From contig CP075496.1 of assembly GCA_021613535.1 (NCBI GenBank), positions 4,340,001 through 4,404,000 on the forward strand: DNA of 64,000 nt, read 5' to 3'. This document shows, one piece after another, positions 12,830-24,200 of this stretch. This stretch comes from Adineta vaga (Eukaryota > Rotifera). Position 1 is the first letter of the stretch; each line of letters begins with the position of its first letter. The translations under genes and the position numbers were made by a program. Under the pieces are notes generated by a model. That model had not been told where the DNA came from and searched no databases. It saw only the letters and a program-made list of their open reading frames with translations.

Positions 12830-13874
12830 CGATTGATTTTAGTGAAATATGTGTAAAAATCTTGCACTGGTTCTAAATGAAATAATTTAACATGTGATTA
12901 CACTATCACTGAAGTTAATTTTGTTTTTTTGGCATAATGAATCATATATGTACATGAGAACACAAAGGAAAAGGGGCGATCATTCGCTGATTGGTCAAAA
13001 TAGAGTTTTTAATAGACGATAATGATCTTTAGTATAACAACGACATCTTTACAATACAATCGCTTGATATATATGTTTTCTATTCATTCATCGATAGATA
13101 GAGAAGAATTCGAGTTATAGAAGTCAAAATATATCTACCTCTATAAATTGTTCACGATTTTTGGCTTTCTATTGAATGAAATATGAAAAATTTTGTTTGT
13201 TCATGTTGTAATTAATAAGTGCAGAGCATTGTATGACTTTCAGTTCAATCAAAAATATGATTATAAAGAATAAAGAGCAAGAAATCAAGAAGTTTAATAA
13301 CGAAAAAATTGTTTTTTGATGAGTAAATGAAGTTAATCAATTGAACGAGAAAGAGAACTGAATCACGCATGTTAATCATCGACACTCAATTTTCTTAAGG
13401 TCTAGACATTCCATTTGTTTCCGTTACATTTACTTTAAACACTAAATATTTGACACACGACTTATGTGGATATTATCCATTAGTTGTTTTCATTTCAAAG
13501 AAACCTATCTATACAACACAATCTATCTATTTAGTCTAAAAGAAGTTTTACGTTATAGATTTTCAGCATTTCATATAAATTCTTTAATCACAATGATCAA
13601 AATCGAGTGGGTGAATGGTGATTAATTTTTGTTAATTTCATTTAAATAAAACGAAAAATTAGACGAATTTATCATTGCAGAGGGCGGAAGATTATTGTTA
13701 AATATTCAAGGTATTATACATAAACAATTTGATTGATATTTTCTTTGACCAATAATTTTGTTTCTTTTTTTTAATATTCTAATTCACGGTAATAAATATA
13801 TATAAACACATTTCATCACCATTCGTTCATTATAAATTTACTCTAAATTTTTTCGATAATCGGATTTTATAGAT
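12830..13874. other. Divergent promoter interval between SRF and PUS1
   Basis: About 1 kb separates the start codons of two genes transcribed away from each other. No coding exon is recognised. The PUS1 side ends in a splice-acceptor-like tatag two bases before the ATG. Confidence 0.6.
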
Positions 13875-16800
13875 ATGTTGAGTCCAACTCGTTCATCAGC
13901 ACAAGCAATACTTAAAACAGTTGTTACTACTGCATCAACAATACTTCAAGAAAGTGCAAGTACAAGCGTAGAACAAAAAGAAGACTCGAATGATGCAGAT
14001 GATAATGAACCATTGAAGAAAAAATTTAAAGATGATTCTGATATCGAAGTAAACTTTTCTAATAAAATTTTCTCGTTTAGTTATTTCAGTCTTTTGGTTT
14101 TTTTCTTCAGGTAGACAGTTCCATAGATACAACCAGTACTCATGTTCGACAACGACTACCAAAGAAACGAAAAGCTTGTGTTTCATTTGGTTATTGCGGT
14201 ATGTTTATAATTTACACATAGTAATTCAAATTTTATTTGTATTTCAATTTAGGTGCTGGCTATTTTGGTCTTCAACGGTAAGAAAAATGATAATTGAATA
14301 TCTTTTAAAAATTCTCTTTATCATTAGAAATGCAAAAGATAAAATACATCGAACTATTGAAGATGAATTAGTTGAAGCTTTCGTTAAAGTTGGTGCTATA
14401 CCACAAGCACATTGCGATGATATGTCCAAAGTACGTGTTTTTCTTCTTTTGAAACGACTTGTTAAGATTCTATAGATTATTATAAAAATTTTATATTTGA
14501 TTTAGATGGCATTTCAACGAGCAGCTCGAACGGATAAAGGTGTATCTGCTGTTGCCAATCTCGTTTCATTAAAAATAGTTCCATTAGAAAATCTAACACA
14601 ACTTGTGAATGAACAATTACCAAAACAAATTCGAATGTTTGGTAACTGAAAAAAAAAGTATTATTTCGGATAGAAGAAAAAAGTCAATTCTCTTCTTCTA
14701 GGTTTTAAACGTGTTGCTGCTAGTTTTAATAGCAAAAATAATTGTGATGCACGAACTTATATTTATATTCTACCAACATATGCTTTTTGTCCAATTGAAG
14801 AGGTTTGATATTGTAAAAAAAGACTGTTCTATTTCAATACTATATTATTTAGATTACCAGTGAATCATATCGAGTTACATGTATGTATTAATTTTATCAA
14901 CTGAATTAAATTTGAGATATTCTTTGTCATTCTCATTTATTGAAATCTTTCGATTGAATGATAGTATGAGAAGTTTTTACACTGAATATTAAAATGAAAC
15001 AAACAAGAGGATAATGAAGAACTAGTATAAGAATTTGGATAATAATATAAATAATAACTATATAATAGTAATAAGAATGACAGTATGATTGTGAAGTCAT
15101 ATATTTAATTCGACGAAATGTAGAGATCATTGTAATAATCAATGAAATGAAATAAACGTTATTAATGTGATAATTATTAAGATTAATGACCAAAGACAAT
15201 GGATTAAAAATATTGTATCAATTGATTGACATGTTTTAAAGATGAACATGTTTTTGTTTATTGATTAGTTTTGGCGCTATGAAATGACTTTCTTTGTCTC
15301 TTTTAGCTGAAATATTACAATTAGTTAAAGATGTAGCAAATGAATATGTTGGTTCTCATAATTTTCATAATTTTACATCGGGTAAAAAATTTACTGATCC
15401 ATCAGCACGACGACATATTTTAAACATTAATGTAAATCAAATCAAATTAGATTTCAAATGACACAACGATCTATTTCTTTTGTCTTTAGATTGCTGATCC
15501 ATATATAAAAGAAAATGTCGAATTTACAACAATTACTATCAAAGGCCAAAGTTTTATGTTGCATCAAATTCGAAAAATGATCAGTTAGTGGATATGACTT
15601 TTTTTGATAGAATAGATGAATTTTACTGAAAGATATTTTTTTAGGTCTTATTATTGCCATTGTTCGTGGTGTTGCTAGTCGAGATACAATTCAACAAGCC
15701 TACAACGCTGATAAGGTATGTATCTATCAAGATCATAGTAAAGATTGTTATGGAGATTATTGATATAACGAACGGGAACTTTTTTTTATAGATTGATATT
15801 CCAAAAGCACCACCACTTGGTCTTGTATTACAAAAAGTAAGTTTCTCTATAATAGTTTTCGTATTTAAAGTGATTGATATTCTGTTTTAGCTTCATTATG
15901 ATCGATATGATAAAAAATTTGGTAGTGATGGTCAACATGAAACATTAACTTGGGAAGAAGTTGAAGTATATTGATTTCTTTTGAAAACTGGAGATATAAA
16001 ATTATTTCTCATCATTTCTGTTTAGAATGAAGTAACAAAATTCAAGGAAGAGATCATCATTCCACACATCGTCAAAAAAGAAATTGCCGATAAATCGTAT
16101 CCTTTTTTATATAAAATGATTGAAAACAGAGAGAAAGAGAGAGAAAAGAGTGTTCTAATGCTTCTTCTTCTTCTTGTAGTTCAGTTTGTATATTTCCTTG
16201 ACTTTTATCTTTATTCCCATTGCTCAGTATGTTGGCTTATTTGGAGCGATTAATTGTTCATTCATTTTCTCCAATGGGTAGCGAGATTGATTGGCGTCTT
16301 TCACTTCCCTATCAGATTGCTTTTCAAAAAGTGAGAACAAAACTAAATCCGATGGTAAGAATCGTTTATTTTATTATTTCAAACTTATTCATTAGACTGA
16401 GAATTTACCCCACTCATCCTTCATCAATCTCTCTAGTTCGTCTTTGTTCTCCTTAACTTTCATTTTTTCATCAGTATGTTTTCATGGCTTTTTTTCGGTC
16501 CGATGCTTTCACGTTATGAACATAGCAGTCCATATTTCTCCATCGTTACATATATTATTCCCACATTACTCGGACGTCTACGTCATTTACCTTTTGTACA
16601 AAAGATGCTTGAAAATGCTTTAATATATGAGGTATGTATTTTCTCATTCTCTCTTCTTCCTCATGAGTCTGTGTGTGTGTATATGAGAATCAGTTTCATT
16701 CGTCAATATGTTTTTCCTTGACTTTCGAAATCTCAGTTTGTTCAAATGGCTTGCATTTTTACCATGCCATCATTTTGATCAACTATTACCGTTTTATCCT

Positions 16801-17028
16801 CCCGGAGCATATACTGGTGTTGGTCGAGGATTGTATCTCTTACAGCAGCAACAGGGAAGTTCTGCCAAGGTATATGTTTGCCATGATACTTTTGTTTTTA
16901 TAAAAACGAAAACCCAATGATTCAATTTAATATATAATTTTGTTTTTGATAACTTTCTCTTTCTTTCTTTCTTTCTTTCTTTCTTTTAGTTGGATGATGA
17001 CGACGATGATAATGGTGCTGATGAATAA
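13875..17028 (+). CDS. PUS1: tRNA pseudouridine synthase, PUS1 (TruA family), with alternative penultimate exons
   Basis: PUS1 isomerises uridine to pseudouridine in tRNAs and other RNAs in the nucleus and mitochondria (family knowledge). Exons join in frame from 13875. After an acidic/basic N-terminus come [13 protein letters not shown], the catalytic-aspartate motif [57 protein letters not shown] and [22 protein letters not shown], all family landmarks. The conserved body ends at EIADK-TC (phase 2) near 16100. Three candidate exons follow (16228-16354, 16475-16631, 16737-16869), each entering in phase 2 and leaving in phase 0, then a shared last exon (16990-17028, L then six D, NGADE, stop). 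Only one of the three can be used per transcript without frame loss. The acceptor tatag lies two bases before the start ATG. Confidence 0.93.
16228..16354 (+). other. PUS1 alternative exon A (127 nt)
   Basis: Bounded by tgctcag and gtaaga. Read in PUS1 frame it begins (S)[13 protein letters not shown], which resembles the C-terminal S-M-x-x-W-L-x-x-L-x-I-H-x-F stretch of animal PUS1, and continues [20 protein letters not shown]. Length is 1 modulo 3. Confidence 0.65.
16475..16631 (+). other. PUS1 alternative exon B (157 nt)
   Basis: Bounded by catcag and gtatgt. Read in PUS1 frame it begins (S)[14 protein letters not shown] and is more hydrophobic than A or C. The entry and exit phases match exons A and C. 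Resemblance to the PUS1 C-terminus is weaker, resting on S-M-x-x-W-L. Confidence 0.55.
16737..16869 (+). other. PUS1 alternative exon C (133 nt)
   Basis: Bounded by tctcag and gtatat. It begins (S)[15 protein letters not shown], the best spacing match to the S-M-x-x-W-L-x-x-L-P-I-H-x-F end of vertebrate PUS1, and ends in a Gln run. It precedes the shared acidic last exon. Confidence 0.65.
16956..16987 (+). repeat. (CTTT)n microsatellite serving as polypyrimidine tract
   Basis: About eight CTTT units run directly into the acceptor ttttag of the shared last PUS1 exon at 16990. The repeat is therefore the polypyrimidine tract of that acceptor, and length variation could alter splicing (inference). 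Confidence 0.8.
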
Positions 17029-17240
17029 ACTTAGTTTAGTTTTTGTTATATTGTTTCTGTTTTTTTTTGTAATCATTGTGTTGAATGATAAAAGAAGAAG
17101 AAGAAGAACAAGAACAAGACGTGGTGTGACCGATATTTGACTTTCAAATTTCACAAAAAAAGAATATTCAACACACCTTGTTGCTGTTTTTTGTTAGATA
17201 AACAACTGTTTGCATTCTTCGGTATCCATACAAGTTTAGT

Positions 17241-18173
17241 ATGGATATTGTATTGAATATTTACGACCGATGGTTATTAACTCCATATGTATATCCGAAA
17301 GAAGGTTGGCCTGAAGATAATCTTCTTCGACAAATCATTTCCTTAACTGTCTTGATCAATATTCATGCAGTTCTTCTATATTTTTTCTTGGGCACTTTTA
17401 GTTATTTGTTTTTATTTGATAAAAAACAAATGAAACATCCACTGTTCTTAAAAGTATGTATCATCAATGGTGAATAAAACTGTTTTTCTTTAACGAAATA
17501 GAGGATTATTTCTAGAATCAAATTCGGCAAGAAATCAAAGTTTCACTACAAAATATTCCATTTATGAGTATTCCAACAATTATTATTTTCTTATTCGAAA
17601 TACGAGGATATTCAAAACTCTACGACAGTTCACAACATTCATATGGTAAGAAAATGAAATAAATTGTTTGATTTTTCTTTTTATAAATTCTTTCATATTT
17701 GGTTAGGTCTAATTTCCTTTTTAAAAGAATTTGGGAGTTTTTTATTTTTCACTGATATGTTGATTTATTTCATTCATCGTGGTTTACATCATCGTCTTGT
17801 TTATAAACATTGTCATAAACTTCATCATAAATGGATTGTTCCAACACCATTTGCCAGTCATGCATTTCAATGGCTTGACGGTTTTCTTCAAAGTTTACCA
17901 TATCATATTTATGTCTTCTTATTTCCATTACATAAAATATCTTATTTACTCTTCTTTCTCTTCGTCAATTTTTGGACAGTAAGCATTCATGATGGAAACT
18001 ATTCTGTTCCAAAATTGTTTCAACCCTTTGTCAATGGCGCAGCACATCATAACGATCATCATCAATATTATGATTGTAATTATGGACAGTTCTTCACATT
18101 TTGGGATAAACTCATGAGTTCGTTTCGTCAACCAATAGTTTACAACGAAAACAAGAAGAAGAATATTGATTAA
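17241..18173 (+). CDS. SC5D: Sterol C5-desaturase (lathosterol oxidase), fatty acid hydroxylase superfamily
   Basis: Introduces the C5-C6 double bond of sterols in the ER, using a di-iron centre and electrons from cytochrome b5 (family knowledge). Three exons: 17241-17453, 17516-17645 and 17707-18173, all joining in frame. The diagnostic histidine boxes are present: HRGLHH, HKLHH and HHNDHH, separated by hydrophobic helices (such as [14 protein letters not shown] and [15 protein letters not shown]). About 270 residues, close to the usual family length. It starts about 210 bases after the PUS1 stop on the same strand. A related sterol or alkane hydroxylase is possible, but the boxes and length favour SC5D. 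Confidence 0.88.
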
Positions 18174-18233
18174 TATTTGTAAGCAATTTCTGAACTATTT
18201 ATAATTCTTTGTATTTCAATTATTTTTTTAAAT

Positions 18234-18239
18234 AATAAA
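18234..18239 (+). terminator. Candidate poly(A) signal of SC5D
   Basis: AATAAA lies 60 bases past the SC5D stop in a T/A-rich 3' region. Comparable signals sit at 32847-32852 after the Eph gene and 57147-57152 after NNT. Assigned by position and hexamer only. Confidence 0.5.
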
Positions 18240-18616
18240 AACGATTTAAGAAATTAATCAATCCAAAAGAGAAAGAAAGCAATAGAAGTAACGTTATTAG
18301 GAAAAATGAATAAACATGATTTGACAAACTCACATGTTTTTCTTTTGGTGAAGGAAAATGACATTCAATTGATGTGGTCGCGTATATTACCTATCTATTT
18401 CAATGTATCCGTTCATTGCCTTAATTGATTTTTTAACATCGAAGGTTCTTGTCTGATGATATGTGAGGTAGAAAAAAGAACGGCATTGACCTTGTCATAT
18501 GTATGTGTGCTTAGGTGAAATGGTGCGTAGCATTTATCACTGTAGACAAGAAAAAATATTTAGTTAAATGACTGACATCAAACGCAAGTCTACATTATTA
18601 TAAAGAATACAAAAAA

Positions 18617-20251
18617 ATGTTGTCGTCAAGAATCCCCTCTGATAGTGATGACAATGAAGAAGAACCAACAATGCCTGGTGATTATGAACCAATGCGAAGC
18701 GCTGCAGCACGTATTGCACCGCCAACAACTAGTTCACCAACTCGACCTACGGCTCCACCAATGTCAAAACGACGGCCAAGGCCTACATCAGTCTCACCAA
18801 CTAGACGAACAGCAAGACGACGACAGCCTACTAAACAAACGAGTTCCCTCTCAAGATCTCATCGATCAAGGCGACGATCATTAACTCCGAATATTGTTAT
18901 TGATCGACGACATCGTCGTCATGAATCATCTAGAAGAGGTCGTGTGATACGAATTCCACTTGATAATCGTCCAACACTTGGTCTACGTGGACCTCCCAAA
19001 CGAATATTAGAACTTGAGCGTGTGCGATGTCGTCGTCCACGCTATTGTCATCGAAGAAAACATTGTTCGTTAGGCTACGAAGATGAACAAAATAATATTT
19101 CTCAACAACTACCATCAAATGTCATAATAGCTAATCCAATACCAAACCCATGTGCACCGTCAAATAATAATCAAAATGCTTTATTAAAATTTCTTTCAAA
19201 CTTAAACCCACAGATGATGGAAAATTTACCAAAACACACAGTTCGCTTACCACCTATCCATCTACCAGGTAGTCAAGCAGATAATAATACAGAACTTCAT
19301 ACAGTTGTATTTCCTGCTGAACTAATTAATCCTATCGATGGAACTCTATCTATTATTCAAGCGACTCCAGGAGTAAATGGTGTCAATCCTGGTATGATAA
19401 ATAATTCATTATCAATTTTAGGTCCCACACAACCTCAAAGAATTGGTATTCCAACAAATGGCACAGCAACAATACCAAATTATGTAGCAACGGCATCAGA
19501 TCCATTTCTACAACAATTACAAGATCTCGTACAACGAGTTACTCTTTCTCAAGCACAATCAACATTACCAGCTTCGAACCCTACTATGTTTCAACCACCT
19601 TTATCTAATATACCACAATCTAACACATCACTGATTTCGCGAATGAATTCAGCAAATATCCGTCCAACAAATATACCTAATAGCACACCTACTTATCCAC
19701 CCATTTCAACAACTAATACAGAAAGTACTAGACCTTATCGTCCAGCGAACATCACACCCTATCGTTTACCAAATAACAGATCGTTTCAATCACCATCTCA
19801 TATACAGAACAGACCATCAGGCGTGACACCTTATCGTCCACCAAATCAGACAACTTTTCAACCAAGACGTGCTCCACCGTCTCCTACATCAGACGTCGGT
19901 CCATATCGACCAGCAAACATAACACCTGTTAATGCTACACCTAATCGTTCTATTGCAAGTTCAATGTTATCATCAGCGACTCCATCAAGAATGACTCCGT
20001 CTATTTCATCACCATACTCTGGTTCCTCAAATACTTTTAATCCCTATTCATATAGTCTCGGTGATAGTTCTTTGAATGTATCAACTCCATCTCAATCACA
20101 AACTCCTTATCGATCAGATAATCCAATGCCGAGATCAATTCTTCGTAATGGAATGTCTAATGCTCAGATGAACACTACTTATAGTCGTTTAAATCCATCA
20201 AGTGTTTCGTCTACTCATGGTAATGCACGTAAAAGAACCACATTTGCTTGA
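18617..20251 (+). CDS. Intronless Pro/Ser/Arg-rich protein of unknown function, 544 aa
   Basis: I do not recognise a family. The reading frame is uninterrupted for 544 codons from an ATG. An acidic start (SDSDDNEEE) is followed by an Arg-rich section (about residues 45-155, such as TARRRQPTKQ and RRHRRHESSRRGR) and a Cys/His-bearing patch (RCRRPRYCHRRKHCSLGYE). A long disordered part then carries a short amphipathic segment (DPFLQQLQDLVQRVTLSQAQ) and recurring PYRPxN motifs in the last third (RPYRPANITPYR, VTPYRPPNQ, GPYRPANITP). The basic end is NARKRTTFA. Low complexity and a nuclear-looking composition suggest a nucleic-acid-associated or scaffold protein, but this is a guess. It lacks introns although its neighbours are intron-rich. 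Confidence 0.75.
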   Translation: MLSSRIPSDSDDNEEEPTMPGDYEPMRSAAARIAPPTTSSPTRPTAPPMSKRRPRPTSVSPTRRTARRRQPTKQTSSLSRSHRSRRRSLTPNIVIDRRHRRHESSRRGRVIRIPLDNRPTLGLRGPPKRILELERVRCRRPRYCHRRKHCSLGYEDEQNNISQQLPSNVIIANPIPNPCAPSNNNQNALLKFLSNLNPQMMENLPKHTVRLPPIHLPGSQADNNTELHTVVFPAELINPIDGTLSIIQATPGVNGVNPGMINNSLSILGPTQPQRIGIPTNGTATIPNYVATASDPFLQQLQDLVQRVTLSQAQSTLPASNPTMFQPPLSNIPQSNTSLISRMNSANIRPTNIPNSTPTYPPISTTNTESTRPYRPANITPYRLPNNRSFQSPSHIQNRPSGVTPYRPPNQTTFQPRRAPPSPTSDVGPYRPANITPVNATPNRSIASSMLSSATPSRMTPSISSPYSGSSNTFNPYSYSLGDSSLNVSTPSQSQTPYRSDNPMPRSILRNGMSNAQMNTTYSRLNPSSVSSTHGNARKRTTFA

Positions 20252-20685
20252 ATTATTTTATTATTCTCTTAAAAATCTGATCAGCATTGACGTCAACATA
20301 CAATGTTTTGACATAAATCAGAAGCAATTGACGATGCCACCTTCTTTTTTTCTTTTCTCTTCTTCATACAACAACCTCTCGTTCGTCTTTGTATTTTTCA
20401 ACGTGTAACCATTACATTTTTCTACATTTACAGTTCTAAATATCGGAAAGAAAGAGATTTTGTGAATGACTTCAGCTGCTTTGTTGTTGTCGCTACTATT
20501 TATTTTACTTGCGGTACGAGCGTGGGAATAATAAAAAGGGAGAAGAAAGAAATGCGTATTATGAAGGAGTAGATGAAGAGAACGAAAAACATTTCAATCA
20601 CGATAAAGAATTCTGAAGGTTTTTTGTTATGATATTTTGAATAAAGTATACAAATATTTCTACTTCATAAATAGTATTAATTTAA

Positions 20686-21288
20686 ATGGCGGAAAACACC
20701 CAGCTCTCATCGACTCCTACAATTCGAACAAGACGTCCATATGAAAAATCTCCGAAAAATACCAAATATAGTTTTCGTATACAAAGTGCACCACCGCTTT
20801 CCATTCAACAATTTCTACGTTCTTCCAGTGGTTTACCTACGGGTGATAAACGATGGCGACCATCTGGTAAATACCATGAACCGATATTTAATAAATATCT
20901 AACGCGTGAAGTTCGACCAAGAGAAAAGATTGCAGAGCCGGTTTGGCGGCCACCAAGTCCCTACAAAGATGAACGACCAACATCATTAAGTCCAGAAAAG
21001 AGAAAAGTTGAACGTATTAAAGAACCAACGTGGCAACCACCAGGACCTTACAGAGATAAACCCCCATCATCATTTAGTCCAGAAAAGAGACCTCAACAAT
21101 CCATTACTGAACCTGTTTGGCGACCCGCAGGCAAAGCTGAACATAAACCGGTACCTTATTTTGAGCCTAATTTAAGATGGTCACTTCAAGAACTTCTACG
21201 ATCAATGCCTGAAATGAGACCACAAACATTTCGTTCATCCAGTAGTATGTCAAAAACAAGAAAAAGTGTAGTAATCGAAGATACATGA
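20686..21288 (+). CDS. Intronless Trp-Pro repeat protein of unknown function, 200 aa
   Basis: No family recognised. The frame is uninterrupted from ATG to stop. It contains four imperfect units of about 30 residues built on E-P-[VT/I]-W/F-x-P and P-Y-[KR]-D: RWRPSGKYHEPIFNKY, EPVWRPPSPYKDERP with SLSPEKR, EPTWQPPGPYRDKPP with SFSPEKR, and EPVWRPAGKAEHKP. The C-terminus is Ser/Arg-rich. Short W/P-containing repeats occur in some ciliary microtubule-associated proteins, so a ciliary role is conceivable but unproved. It lies 435 bases after the other intronless gene, on the same strand. Confidence 0.75.
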   Translation: MAENTQLSSTPTIRTRRPYEKSPKNTKYSFRIQSAPPLSIQQFLRSSSGLPTGDKRWRPSGKYHEPIFNKYLTREVRPREKIAEPVWRPPSPYKDERPTSLSPEKRKVERIKEPTWQPPGPYRDKPPSSFSPEKRPQQSITEPVWRPAGKAEHKPVPYFEPNLRWSLQELLRSMPEMRPQTFRSSSSMSKTRKSVVIEDT

Positions 21289-24200
21289 AAACCAAACTCA
21301 TCGTGTTGATTTCATTATTCTAATGTGGTGCTAAAGATATTGTAGTGATTTTTTGAAATAATATTTATTTTTTTAATAACCTATTATAGTTTTAAAAGAA
21401 TCATTTCTGTTTCTTCTTAGCATTTTAGAAAGAATAAACATGACCGTGTGTATTGAATTAATGTTCAATATGAATATTTGATAGATCGTATTTTGTTCTA
21501 CATTATCTTTAAATATTGAATGGATGTTTATTTCAAAGTAAGTTACTCTCCTTAGAGACGATTAGAACGAATGATGTAACCATATTCTATGTTCATTGGA
21601 AATTATAAATTTCTTCTCTTGGGAAATATTTGTTTAATTTGAAGAGTAACAAAACATAGTCAGTAGTAAATCGTTCTGAATACTTGAAAAAAAGAAGAAG
21701 AAATTCACTTTAATATTGATTTATTTGATACAAGAGAAAGTAAACCTAAGATTTCTTTTTCTATAATGAAGCCCTGTCTTTTATCTATCCGAATAAAGAA
21801 AATAAGTTCTACAACAGCTGTAGTAGTTTTATTTGTTCGAAAGAAATTCTCAAGTATTAAATTAATCATAAAAAAACAACATCAATATTCTCTTTCCACT
21901 TCTATTTCATTTTCAAATCAGATTAATTCATCTATTTCTATAAAAACACTTGATGAATATCTGTCAAGATATTTCCAATTTGAATAGACACTCGATTTTA
22001 CACGTTCATATATTGAAATCAAATTGAAAGGCAAAACAGGTGTTAATTGTACACTGCTGCTACTATTACTTGTTAGAGAACGAATATTAAACTAACAAGA
22101 AGATCAATACAACACCTTTGTATTACACATATGATCAATTCGACATCGTATGGCAATACTTTTTTTATCTTGTGTGACAAAATATATCTGATTGATATGT
22201 AATATTTCATCATCTTTAGATTATAGATATACTTGAAAGATTATAAATCGTACAAATTTCTTTTCTTTTTGCTTCGATAAGTTCTTTTTTTATCTCTTCA
22301 CATGATTTACAATCATCCTACGGCATTGTAGAATTGTGACAATATTTTTTTTCTCTTTATAAGTGTCTATACGCGTGCGCGTGTCTGTATGTTATTATAT
22401 AGAATCAATCTAATCTCTAAATCGATTCAATTTTCCATAATGTCTTTTTGTCTATAATCATTTGTTAACTTTAGAAAAAAACTCTTTTCATGTTTATATA
22501 CATATAAAAACAAACTTCTGAGAATGCCGAAAGAATCTAACTGCTATGATTATTTTCACACAGTAAATTAACGCCATAATGAAAATATTGTTCATTTCAT
22601 TTTCTTCTTTTTCGCCCGCCTCCCGACTCATTCCCTTTAGATATATAAAAGACATACGTTTGTTGATAACACCGCAGGACAAAATGAGTGAAAGAGCAAA
22701 CGATATCTTTGTTCAATTGATATTGATTGTTATTTTGTATTCTCACATAAACAATTTGCGGTTGAATTCTCGACACTGTCTATATACGTGGACTATCGAT
22801 GTCATCTGGTGTCGGCAAAATCAGCATAAATATAAAGGGGAAAAAAGAAATCTATATAATCATCTTTTCACAAGAGAATTTAAAAAAACGTACTCATCAT
22901 TTCGATCGTCTTTTTCTTTTCTAATCAACGATCCGCTCTTTTCATATGTCCTAAATCATCTGTCCATTGAAAAAAATAATTTCACTGAAGACGACCCATA
23001 TGTTTGACCTTTTTGTTAATGATAAAGAAATGAACAAGAAATATCAACGTACTTGATTTTTTTTCGATGCAATCATCAGTACTTATATACATCTATATCA
23101 ATGTCTATCATTTCTAAGTATGTATGTCAGTTGATATATACTAGTTAGAAAAAAGACAACAATGACCGCTAGGAACAATAGTATGCAGTAAACTAAATGT
23201 GTTATTGTTATCTTTTCATCGAGTTGTCATCGTTAATACTTGAAGAGTCTTGTTTCGGAACGAGCCAGGGCCGATGTATGTCTGTCTTTCTTTGTCTTTG
23301 TTTTTATTTGATTAATACAATCTTTAACACGCGTATATCGACGAAATAAGAGAGACACATAAAATGAGATCGTATTATAATCAGAGCGCATGGTTTCATG
23401 TCTGCATGCCTTCTTATAAAGAAAGAAATATATATATATATGTATATGAAAAGAAGAGAGCTCTTCAGCTTCTATGAAGTCACGCATCATGTTTTGGATC
23501 AATAATAAAGAACAAGAGTGAAATATCTAAAGTGATATTCTCAATTTACACTAATGTTTTCACATATACTTATTTAATTAATAGATTTTTTTCATTTAAG
23601 TTAGATCGATCGATATTTCCGATCTGATAATCATCATTTTGACTTTTTCGATCGAAAAGTGTTAATTAGTTTTTCTATTCAAGTGTGAATCCCAATATGA
23701 CACGATAGCTCATGGCAAGTGTGCCTATACAGTTCAATTCCTATTTCGTTATTAATCGACAATGACTTTGTATATTATATATGTATACATGTTCAGATGA
23801 GATGTTCCACCTGCTTCACTTCAGTTACTGTTTCGAGTTGATAAACGACAGAAAATATTTAATGACCGAAAAAAAAAGAAAAAGAAAGCTAAACAGTAGG
23901 TCTCTCTTGTCATATATCACAAATGATATGACCTTTGAAAAAAAAAATATGTACATCCATAGACATATACATATAGACAAGCACGATTCTGTCTCTTTTT
24001 CTTTTTTTTTGTTGCTTTCTGCGTTCGTATTCAGAAGCTTAGATGAAGAGAAAGACAAACTGAGAGAAGTTATATACAGACGACTGCTGTATCATATCAG
24101 GTTCTCCTTCATTTTTGAAGAAACATATGGCATCTGGTTGCACCTTTAACAAGAAATAAATAGCTAATACAGGTATGCATTCAAGGCAACGTTCGTTTTT

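Noticed and set aside
16228-16903. Interpretation of the three PUS1 alternative exons as a separate downstream gene
   Set aside because: Joining A to B or B to C in phase gives immediate stops, none has its own upstream start with a sensible product, and all fit the PUS1 phase and C-terminal motif.
22579-23007. 142-codon open frame in the gene-free region
   Set aside because: Composition is that of chance AT-rich translation with no signal peptide, domain or splice support; other strand and frames have similar-length chance frames nearby.
23700-23750. tRNA-like pair of box A (tagctcatggc) and box B (agttcaattcc)
   Set aside because: Boxes are only about 25 bases apart and no acceptor or anticodon stem can be drawn.
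23781-24149. 122-codon open frame
   Set aside because: Low-complexity, Lys/Arg and Phe/Ser runs arising from A- and T-rich tracts; no recognisable feature.
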